Positions 1 through 5,606 of a stretch of DNA of 5,999 nt are shown one piece after another. A program made the position numbers and the translations under genes. The stretch comes from Thermoplasmata archaeon (lineage in GTDB: Archaea; Thermoplasmatota; Thermoplasmata; UBA10834): NCBI GenBank assembly GCA_022865445.1, contig JALHSX010000056.1, positions 1 to 5,999 on the forward strand, read 5' to 3'. The notes under the pieces were generated by a model. That model was not told the origin of the DNA. It worked only from the letters and a program-made list of their open reading frames with translations, and did not search any database. Position 1 is the stretch's first letter; each line of letters opens with the position of its first letter.

Positions 1-300
1 GCGTTCTCTCTAATGTCTGGTCTCAGCTTTGGGAAGTGTACGAACTTCGTGCTTACTGACGGATCCGGCGCAATAATCGACCAGGTCACGACGCCAGAGT
101 GGAAGGAAACGTCCTACGGCAGGACGGGCTCAGCACCGTACAGCACTTGGGCATCAATGACGTCCACTCCTGGCGGAGTCAATGTCGGCCAGAACCCGAT
201 CCCTGAGTTCGGGGACCTGATTCTGCCCGTAGCGATAGTACCAATACTACTGATTGCCATTCGCAGGGCCAAGAGCGCAAAGAAATCGAGCGATGACTAG
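1..300 (+). CDS. C-terminal end of a surface-anchored protein: lamin-tail-like domain plus PEF-type sorting tail (5' partial)
   Basis: The reading frame is open from base 1, so these 99 codons are the end of a larger protein, and the ATG at 13 is probably internal. The first ~62 visible residues look like the second half of a lamin-tail domain (LTD): an LTDGSG strand, then IIDQV, a tryptophan-containing loop, and the closing TPGGVN that typifies this Ig-like fold. LTDs in prokaryotes are usually found on extracellular or surface proteins. Next comes NPIPEFGD (about residues 65-72), a hydrophobic segment (about 73-87) and a basic RRAKSAKK end. This tripartite layout matches archaeal PEF-CTERM-type sorting signals, which archaeosortase-like enzymes are thought to process. 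I therefore infer an exported, membrane-anchored protein with its LTD outside. The gene ends 14 bp before the next start and is probably co-transcribed with it. What lies upstream of the LTD cannot be seen. The alternative is a plain C-terminal membrane anchor without sortase processing. Confidence 0.8.
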   Translation, partial: AFSLMSGLSFGKCTNFVLTDGSGAIIDQVTTPEWKETSYGRTGSAPYSTWASMTSTPGGVNVGQNPIPEFGDLILPVAIVPILLIAIRRAKSAKKSSDD

Positions 301-305
301 AGGGG
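300..305 (+). promoter_or_regulatory. Ribosome binding site deciding the TPR-protein start
   Basis: GAGGGG overlaps the last base of the upstream stop codon and sits about 9 nt before the ATG at 315. The ATG at 306 directly abuts this G-run and would have no spacer, so the start at 315 (MAAGRETD) is preferred over 306 (MHDMAAG). Placing the site on the upstream stop also suggests translation in tandem with the preceding gene. The match to the archaeal anti-SD is partial (GAGG core). Confidence 0.55.
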
Positions 306-314
306 ATGCACGAC

Positions 315-2606
315 ATGGCTGCAGGAAGAGAAACGGATCCGAGTCCTCCCGCTGCCAACGGCCTCTCAATCTCCAACATCCTCAGGACCTTCGGCGAGCA
401 GTCAGAAGCTGAGAAGCCGTTCGTGCCCTTGGTCGGTGGTCCGAGGTTCTTCGTGCTCCTGCTATACGCCTCGGTCCTTGTCGCGGTCTCGCTAGAATTC
501 TTCGTGAGCCAGAGGATCTGGTACGGAAGCTGGGACGTCTACAACACCTATGTGTTCACAGTCACCGGCGCATTCGTTCTTATTGGAATGGTGATGCTTC
601 TCTCCTCCAAGACTAACGGTGAGGTCGAGTACAAGCTGCCGATCCCCAGACCCATCCTGGGTATTCTCGGATTCGCGATGTTTTCCCTCAGCGGTTTTGC
701 ACTCGTCTACTGGGGGAAGTCGCTCGAGGGTTGGGCCATACTTCTCAGCGTCACGCTGCTCTACGGGTTCCTGCTGATGCTGCTGGGCGGACGCGGTTTC
801 GGCACGAAGGAGACCCTCCGGCTGATGCTATACAGCACAGGCATCGTGATCATGGTGCTCGTTCCTGTGCACGAGGCCTTCGGATACGCCCAGAGCACTG
901 ACTATCCGTTCAATTTCCTCAACCTCCTCCTTCTGGTCTCCGGTATGTCCTTCGCAGTAGTCGCGATACAGACGATTGAGACGAGGGACGGCTTCGTCGG
1001 CGCATGGCTAATCGGTGCCATGGCCATATTCCTTCTCGCATTCCACGAGCAGATCGGGATTGTCGCCTCGGGGAACTATTCACCTTACGATAGAACGCTC
1101 GCGTTCATAGGCATAGCATTCTCGTTCCTTCCTCTCGTGATGTATGTCTGGCGCGAGCGCGTCTATATCTTCTTGTGGAGAAGGCTGAGGACCGCGAACA
1201 CCCTCATAGAACAGGGCGACTACGCTGGTGCCTTGAAGCAGTCCGAGACGGCAATACGGCAATGCTCCAGGGTCGGGATCGAGGACAGATTCGCGCTTCC
1301 GTGGAGCCTCAAGGCGGACGCATTATACCGCATGAAGGAGTACCCGAAAGCTATGGTGCACTACGACACCGCACTCAAGATCGACCCGAAAGACAGCACC
1401 TCCTGGTGTCACCTGGGCAACATGTACGCCTTCGAAGGGAAGCAGGAGGCGGCCTTGAAGGCGTTCGACGAGGCGCTCAAAGTCGACCCCACCAACGGTT
1501 CCGCGTGGAACAACAAGGGTGCGGTTTACCAGACGCTGAAAATGTACGAGGATGCGCTCATCTGCTTCGACAAAGCCGTAGGTTACATGCAGGACCCGTT
1601 CAACGCTCACCTGAACGCTGCTCGCCTTTTCTCCAAGCTCGGGCACAGCAGCGATGCGCTCCAGCACTATCAGGCCGCACTCGACCTCAGGCCGAAGAGC
1701 GAGCAGGCGGGCCAGGGAATGCACAAAGAATTCTTCAGGGGCATGTGTATGGACCAGATCGCTGGGTGGGAACAACTTGGACTGGACACCAGCCAGCTGA
1801 AGCAGCTGCTCGACCAGGACCCGGCCAATTTCGTGAAACGTTCTAAGGAGTTCCTCAAGAATATCGTCGAGCAGAAGACGGAGCTTCAGGTGATCCCCGG
1901 CAAGGAGCACATAGACATCAACTCGGCAATACAAGCGATTCTGAAAGCCACCGAAGAGCCGCACGGGGCGACCCTGGACTCGCTCAAGGACGCGACGAGC
2001 CTCAGGGAGAGAGATCTCGTCCTTCCACTAGCTATCCTCATGGAGACCGAGCACGTGCACTTCAAGATGCTCGGGAAACAACAGCTGTACATATCACGCG
2101 GCAAGGCACCAGAACGGCCGCCGGAACCCAAGCCGAAGCCCGTGAAGGAAGACGAGATAGAATCGAAGGGAATGCATGCGACGCGCCCGGGCGCGAAAGC
2201 TCAGTTGGTGCAGATCAAATGCCCAGGCTGTGGGCAGCCGTTGGCGGGATCAGAGTCGAAGTGTTCCCGATGCGATCTCCCATTCGAGACGGCCTCCTTC
2301 GACTGTCCGATCTGCGGCGAGGACGTCCAGTTCTCTGCGGATTCGTGCCCGAAATGTGGCGCGGTCTTTAAGGCCGGCTCGGAAGAAGCCCTGGCCCGGA
2401 CGGCGAGAGCCCAACCTGCGACCGCGGACGAGGCTGTCCAACCGAAGGAGAAATCAGGCCTGTGGCCGCGCAGGAAGCAAGGAAGGCGGTCGAAGCCGAA
2501 GAAACCGAAAGAGCCTGAGGAAAAGCAGTTGCCGAAGAGGCGCGCAGTCGTCACAGTCGAGCCGACCGCGTCGGTGCTCGTGTTCAGGCGAAGACCCAAG
2601 AAGTAG
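315..2606 (+). CDS. Polytopic membrane protein with TPR repeats, possible winged helix and two C-terminal zinc ribbons
   Basis: This is a 763-residue protein of unknown function. Visible in order are: a soluble Pro/Ser-rich head (1-43); about eight hydrophobic membrane segments (roughly 44-64, 76-97, 112-134, 138-158, 168-187, 200-219, 227-247, 260-279); and a basic juxtamembrane stretch (RERVYIFLWRRLR), which puts the rest in the cytoplasm by the positive-inside rule. About five TPR units follow (292-322, 329-359, 363-392, 396-426, 429-460), the middle ones canonical with ALKIDP and ALKVDP ends. Then comes an alpha-helical region with a winged-helix-like segment (533-597) and a Pro/Lys linker. 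Two zinc ribbons follow, each Cys-x2-Cys-x10-Cys-x2-Cys (C636, C639, C650, C653 and C664, C667, C678, C681), and finally a strongly basic tail from about 712. TPRs bind proteins, and zinc ribbons bind nucleic acid or protein, so a membrane-tethered scaffold or regulator is inferred. It lies 14 bp after the surface-protein gene and convergent with the coiled-coil gene. No enzymatic motif is seen. Confidence 0.9.
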   Translation: MAAGRETDPSPPAANGLSISNILRTFGEQSEAEKPFVPLVGGPRFFVLLLYASVLVAVSLEFFVSQRIWYGSWDVYNTYVFTVTGAFVLIGMVMLLSSKTNGEVEYKLPIPRPILGILGFAMFSLSGFALVYWGKSLEGWAILLSVTLLYGFLLMLLGGRGFGTKETLRLMLYSTGIVIMVLVPVHEAFGYAQSTDYPFNFLNLLLLVSGMSFAVVAIQTIETRDGFVGAWLIGAMAIFLLAFHEQIGIVASGNYSPYDRTLAFIGIAFSFLPLVMYVWRERVYIFLWRRLRTANTLIEQGDYAGALKQSETAIRQCSRVGIEDRFALPWSLKADALYRMKEYPKAMVHYDTALKIDPKDSTSWCHLGNMYAFEGKQEAALKAFDEALKVDPTNGSAWNNKGAVYQTLKMYEDALICFDKAVGYMQDPFNAHLNAARLFSKLGHSSDALQHYQAALDLRPKSEQAGQGMHKEFFRGMCMDQIAGWEQLGLDTSQLKQLLDQDPANFVKRSKEFLKNIVEQKTELQVIPGKEHIDINSAIQAILKATEEPHGATLDSLKDATSLRERDLVLPLAILMETEHVHFKMLGKQQLYISRGKAPERPPEPKPKPVKEDEIESKGMHATRPGAKAQLVQIKCPGCGQPLAGSESKCSRCDLPFETASFDCPICGEDVQFSADSCPKCGAVFKAGSEEALARTARAQPATADEAVQPKEKSGLWPRRKQGRRSKPKKPKEPEEKQLPKRRAVVTVEPTASVLVFRRRPKK

Positions 2607-2609
2607 ACC

Positions 2610-3473
2610 TTACCGAATCTCTATTCTCCCCTTCTTCAGAAGCAGTTGGAGCGCCTCGTCGGCAGCCTTGTCTTTCTTGGTCTCGTCATCCAGCGCCTTC
2701 TTGACGGCGAGGTTCACATCCCTGATGGCTCTCAGTTCCTCCATCTTCTCCATGCGCTTCTCTTTCCTTATCCCGATGATCTTCTCGCGCATGTCGGAGG
2801 CTTTCTCGTGGGCAGCATCGGCCTCTTCTCTCAGTTTCACGAATTCCTGATGCTTCTTGTTGGCTGATGCCGTCAGAGTAGCGATGTCTTTCATGAAGAC
2901 AGTCGCCTCCTCGTGAGCCTTGTGTTGCTCTTCGGATAGACGAACCACTTCGACGTGCTCCTTGTCGGCCTGCCTGAAGAACGCGTCTATGCTCTTGTCC
3001 ATGCTATAGATCTCCTTCGCGATCTTCTCCTGCTCCGCAAGGACTTTTTTCATTTCCTCTATCTCGGCCACCTTAGCCTTCAGTTCGTCCAGCAGCTTCC
3101 TCTCTTGTGGTATCGTCAACGGAACTGTCTGTTGGCGGAGCTCCATCGCCTTCGCGTCCGCGTCCATTCCCCTGATCTCTTCCTTCAGGCTTCCTGGCTG
3201 TTTCCCCTTCGTCTTCTTCTTGAACTCGATGAGCTCTCTGGCCTTGGCCTGCAGCTCGTTTCTCTTATCCTTGTGAACCCTCATCTCTGCGACGAACGCG
3301 TCCCTCTTGTTCCGAGCCTCGTTCATCTGGTCCTGGAGCGCCATCTTGCGTTCGTGCAGGCTGTCTCTCTCAGATCTTAAAACCGCAGCCTGCTCGTTGA
3401 TCTCGTCTCGTTTGTTCAGAAGGGCTCTGAATCTCAGCTCAGCGCTCTGAAGTTCGCTAATCTTCTTCGGCAT
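2610..3473 (-). CDS. COG1340-type archaeal coiled-coil protein
   Basis: The protein has 287 residues, almost entirely charged heptad-like helix, with no signal peptide or membrane segment, so it should be cytoplasmic. Two long coiled-coil arms (about 1-112 and 127-275) are separated by a short proline-containing break, QQTVPLTIPQERKLLDEL (about 114-131). The end, LLLKKGRIEIR, is compact. Overall length, the T-x-PLT-x-x-(Q/E)-E-(R/K)-x-L motif and the KG-(K/R)-IE ending fit the archaeal COG1340 family of uncharacterised coiled-coil proteins. Members are sometimes labelled phosphoserine phosphatase in databases, but no HAD phosphatase motif is present here and that name should not be used. Its function is not known; a structural, tethering or RNP-associated role is possible. 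The ATG at 3473 lacks a strong Shine-Dalgarno, with only GGCGGG nearby. A TATA-like box in the 74-bp gap upstream could give it its own transcript. It converges on the TPR gene with 3 bp between the stop codons. Confidence 0.85.
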   Translation of the reverse strand: MPKKISELQSAELRFRALLNKRDEINEQAAVLRSERDSLHERKMALQDQMNEARNKRDAFVAEMRVHKDKRNELQAKARELIEFKKKTKGKQPGSLKEEIRGMDADAKAMELRQQTVPLTIPQERKLLDELKAKVAEIEEMKKVLAEQEKIAKEIYSMDKSIDAFFRQADKEHVEVVRLSEEQHKAHEEATVFMKDIATLTASANKKHQEFVKLREEADAAHEKASDMREKIIGIRKEKRMEKMEELRAIRDVNLAVKKALDDETKKDKAADEALQLLLKKGRIEIR

Positions 3474-3516
3474 CTAGACCCGCCGTTTCACTGTACTGGC
3501 ATGGCATGAGACGATT

Positions 3517-3524
3517 GATATAAG
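3517..3524 (-). promoter_or_regulatory. Putative TATA box for the coiled-coil gene
   Basis: On the minus strand the sequence reads CTTATATC within an AT-rich patch (AGTTCTTATATCAATC), the clearest such patch in the 74-bp gap between the epimerase and coiled-coil genes. Its near edge is 43 nt from the ATG at 3473. A start site about 25 nt downstream would give a 5' leader of roughly 20 nt. No clear purine-rich BRE precedes it, and no T-run terminator separates it from the upstream gene, so read-through from the operon is also possible. Confidence 0.4.
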
Positions 3525-3547
3525 AACTCTGTGCTCGCAGCTGACAA

Positions 3548-4606
3548 TCATCCGTCGAGAGGAGTCTCGATGCCCAGGCCCGGTTTCTTCGGGGCAACCA
3601 GATATCCGTCCTCGAAGACCAGACCTGACGATGGGTCGTCGGTTATGTTGAAGTGGGAATCCAGGTCTGCCAAGAGCACGTTGTCCGAGCTCAGGGCGAA
3701 ATGCAGTCCTGCTGCGATCGAGACCTGGATCTCTCCCATGCATCCGATCATGGTGCCCATGTCAGCAGCTTCCGCAAGCCTGTTGATTATCACGGCGTCG
3801 TTGATTCCAGCGCTCTTCATCAGCTTGATGTTGATCATGTCGGCGATGCCTTCCCTGGCGACCTTCCGCGCGTCCAGAACGGACTTGACGCATTCGTCGG
3901 CCATCACTGACAGATTGCTCGACTCTGCCACTTTCTTCAGGCCCGCATAGTCCTCCGCCTTGACGGGCTGCTCGACGACCATCACCTGGAGCGTTTCCAT
4001 GACTTCGCAGAACTTGATCGCCCGCTCGACCGTGTATCCTTGGTTCGCGTCCACGCGCAGCTCGATCTTCGGACCTACGGCGTCTCTGACCGCGGAGACC
4101 CGCCTGATGTCCTCATCGAGGTCCAGGCCCACCTTGATCTTGAGCGCTTTGAACCCGGATTTGGTGTGCTCGATCGCCCTCTGAACTGTGGTCTCGAGCG
4201 ATTCTATCCCGATAGTCATGTCCGTGATTATCCTGTCCCGTTTGCCGCCCAGGAATTCGTAGAGGGGTTTCTTGTCCCTCTTGCTGAGAAGGTCGAAGAG
4301 AGCTATGTCAACCGCAGCTTTCGCTGCTGTGTTACCCGCTGCGATGCCGTCCAGCTTTTCGTGAAGCTTGTCTGGATAGTTCTCGTCGGACCCCACGACC
4401 TTCTTTGGAACCATGCCCAGGAATGATTCCATCGAAGCGAGAGTCTCATGCGTGACATCGGTCGGGTTGCCGCTTCCTACGCCGAAGTCATCTCCGGACA
4501 CCAACTTCACGATGACATTCTCCTCCGTATCTGACGACCCGGAGGCTATCTTGAAAGTGCATGTTCTTCTGTTGATGAATGTCCTGAATTCCATGGAATC
4601 TATCAT
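3548..4606 (-). CDS. Dipeptide epimerase-like enzyme, enolase superfamily (muconate-lactonizing subgroup)
   Basis: The protein has 352 residues, the normal length for this family. An N-terminal capping domain (GVGSGNPTDVTHET around 42-55) is followed by a TIM-barrel domain. The barrel contains the catalytic K-x-K (K156, K158 in LKIKVG), metal ligands D186 (RVDANQGY), E212 (VVEQP) and D237 (MADE), and the second catalytic lysine K261 (INIKLMK). All catalytic residues of the muconate-lactonizing subgroup are intact. Near the end, D314 and D316 (ADLDSH) form the D-x-D that in L-Ala-D/L-Glu-type dipeptide epimerases holds the substrate alpha-ammonium group. This favours dipeptide epimerase over muconate cycloisomerase or o-succinylbenzoate synthase. 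The predicted reaction is Mg-dependent inversion at an alpha carbon, with the exact substrate unknown. The start at 4606 is chosen because it has a strong SD and an ATGA overlap with the upstream DUF89 stop. The longer frame from 4684 would lie inside the DUF89 gene and has no family-like residues. Confidence 0.88.
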   Translation of the reverse strand: MIDSMEFRTFINRRTCTFKIASGSSDTEENVIVKLVSGDDFGVGSGNPTDVTHETLASMESFLGMVPKKVVGSDENYPDKLHEKLDGIAAGNTAAKAAVDIALFDLLSKRDKKPLYEFLGGKRDRIITDMTIGIESLETTVQRAIEHTKSGFKALKIKVGLDLDEDIRRVSAVRDAVGPKIELRVDANQGYTVERAIKFCEVMETLQVMVVEQPVKAEDYAGLKKVAESSNLSVMADECVKSVLDARKVAREGIADMINIKLMKSAGINDAVIINRLAEAADMGTMIGCMGEIQVSIAAGLHFALSSDNVLLADLDSHFNITDDPSSGLVFEDGYLVAPKKPGLGIETPLDG

Positions 4607-5484
4607 TTGTGGTATCTCCTTTCGAGCAGCTTGACCGCGTTGATGTCCTTCCTGAGTCCCAAGGCATTCGCGACTGGTGAGCATTTCGTTCTGAGAAGAT
4701 ACGCCACAGGTGCGAGGTCCGTTTCGGAGAGTGATTCGAAGTTGGCCATCCCTTTCGCGATGATCAGATCGGCGTTCTCCATCATTCTTCCGAACTTGCC
4801 GGTGAGCGAGTCGAGGTCTATCCCAACTGCGAAGCCAGGTGCCTCAACAATGCGGTCTACGATCCGCTCCATCCCAAGCCCAGATATGTCCTTTCTTGTC
4901 GCATCGGCTAGGATTGGCTCTTCCTTTACGACGAGAGTGAGATCTATGTCGAACTTCTTTAGCTCCTTGAGCGCCAATCGGTCGAGAACTATCTCCCCGC
5001 AGTTGTCCGCGAGATACACCACGCTCTCGGCTTTCTTCAGCAAGGCCTTGATGCGCGTGGTATCATCCCAGCCGAGGCCCTCATCCAGGAGGCTCTTGAA
5101 ATCCTTCTTCAGTCTTGCCGGATTGTCATAGCCGATCCCGATTCCGAAATCGAGCACGTTCCCCACGATCGAGCATAGGAAGGCGGTTCTCAGCGGGTCT
5201 TTGGAGGATGTCACGAGCTTCTCGGCGGAAGGATAGATGTCGAGCGCTATCTCGTTGCTCTTCCTCTTCAACGCGCCGTACGGGTCATTCGTTCCGAGCA
5301 GCTGGTAAGTCTTCCTGTGAACCTGAGTCGCGACCGTTGCTGAGCACACGTTGTCTCCGAAGAGCTCCCCGAGCATCTCGGCGGCGTTTCTCGTCGCTAC
5401 TGCGCTCAGAGAATCGTCAGCCTGTTCGGCCTCGAAGAGCACTCTTCGAATCAGGCACGGAACGCATTCTGGAGTCATCCGCAT
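4603..5484 (-). CDS. DUF89 / ARMT1-like metal-dependent phosphatase
   Basis: The protein has 293 residues from the ATG at 5484 (MRMTPECVPC), or 291 from 5478. The frame opens further upstream only through a TTG at 5562, and the added residues look non-coding. Family hallmarks are: the N-terminal ECVPCL (C7, C10); GNVLDFG (108-114); the central metal-site motif DNCGE (D160, N161, G163, E164); KEEPILAD with D194; ADLIIAKGMANFESL (D239, K244, G245, N248, E250); and RTKCSPVA (K267, C268). DUF89 proteins are Mn/Ni/Co-dependent phosphatases proposed to clear damaged or excess phosphometabolites. This looks like the stand-alone prokaryotic type carrying N-terminal cysteines. The true substrate cannot be read from sequence. 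All core residues are present, so the enzyme is probably active and cytosolic. It is the first gene of a minus-strand pair with the epimerase (4-bp overlap). A TATA-like box at the right distance suggests a leaderless transcript. The methyltransferase activity once claimed for human ARMT1 should not be inferred. Confidence 0.9.
   Translation of the reverse strand: MRMTPECVPCLIRRVLFEAEQADDSLSAVATRNAAEMLGELFGDNVCSATVATQVHRKTYQLLGTNDPYGALKRKSNEIALDIYPSAEKLVTSSKDPLRTAFLCSIVGNVLDFGIGIGYDNPARLKKDFKSLLDEGLGWDDTTRIKALLKKAESVVYLADNCGEIVLDRLALKELKKFDIDLTLVVKEEPILADATRKDISGLGMERIVDRIVEAPGFAVGIDLDSLTGKFGRMMENADLIIAKGMANFESLSETDLAPVAYLLRTKCSPVANALGLRKDINAVKLLERRYHK
4614..4621 (-). promoter_or_regulatory. 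Strong Shine-Dalgarno for the epimerase gene
   Basis: On the minus strand AAGGAGAT lies inside the final codons of the DUF89 gene, with about 7-9 nt between it and the ATG at 4606. It is the best SD match in the window. It fixes the epimerase start at MIDSMEF and, with the ATGA stop/start overlap, points to coupled translation of the two genes. Confidence 0.75.
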
Positions 5485-5606
5485 AGCGTCGCGGGAATCC
5501 GGATACTGGGATTTAACCTGTCCCGAAGTACAGTCGTGACTCCTACATTGATATCTCCGCAAGGACTACCATATTGACAGGATAGTGTGTTCGGCGGTCG
5601 ACTCTC
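5485..5606. other. Divergent intergenic region between the DUF89 operon and the GNAT gene
   Basis: These 122 bp separate two genes transcribed away from each other and must hold both promoters. On the minus side the GTTAAATC box at 5510-5517 is the best candidate. On the plus side ATTGATAT at 5547-5554 is a possible TATA-like element, and GGCGGT at 5593-5598 is a plausible SD, 8 nt before the ATG at 5607. A short inverted repeat AGTC-GT-GACT at 5532-5541 lies between them but is small enough to be chance. I see no conserved small ORF or RNA gene here. Confidence 0.45.
5510..5517 (-). promoter_or_regulatory. Putative TATA box for the DUF89-epimerase operon (leaderless spacing)
   Basis: On the minus strand the box reads GTTAAATC. 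It spans about -33 to -26 relative to the ATG at 5484, where an archaeal TATA box would sit if transcription began at or next to the start codon. No SD is visible just upstream of that ATG, which agrees with a leaderless mRNA. The match to the TATA consensus is moderate. Confidence 0.4.

Noticed and set aside
1175..1846. Long overlapping reading frames on both strands inside the TPR gene (for example 1175-1846 on + and 1323-1964 on -)
   Set aside because: They lie wholly inside a gene with clear domains, show no recognisable motif, and have the Arg/Pro/Gly-rich composition expected of frame shadows in GC-rich coding DNA.
2610..3473. Phosphoserine phosphatase label for the coiled-coil protein
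   Set aside because: No HAD DxDx(T/V) motif or other phosphatase residues are present. The protein is nearly all coiled coil, and the label is a known database carry-over.
3498..3507. GGCAT tandem direct repeat and a tiny upstream reading frame before the coiled-coil gene
   Set aside because: Two 5-bp units and a five-codon frame are too short to support a regulatory claim.
4607..4684. Extended epimerase start at 4684, adding 26 residues
   Set aside because: The extension lies inside the DUF89 coding region, is not family-like, and the start at 4606 has a strong SD plus an ATGA overlap.
5532..5541. Inverted repeat AGTC-GT-GACT as an operator
   Set aside because: The half-sites are only 4 bp and the symmetry does not extend outward. 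This is expected by chance, with no second copy seen in the window.
5485..5562. Extended DUF89 start at a TTG (5562)
   Set aside because: It would use a rare start codon, add Cys/Arg/Ser-rich residues unlike the family, and read through the likely promoter. The family consensus begins close to the ECVPC motif.
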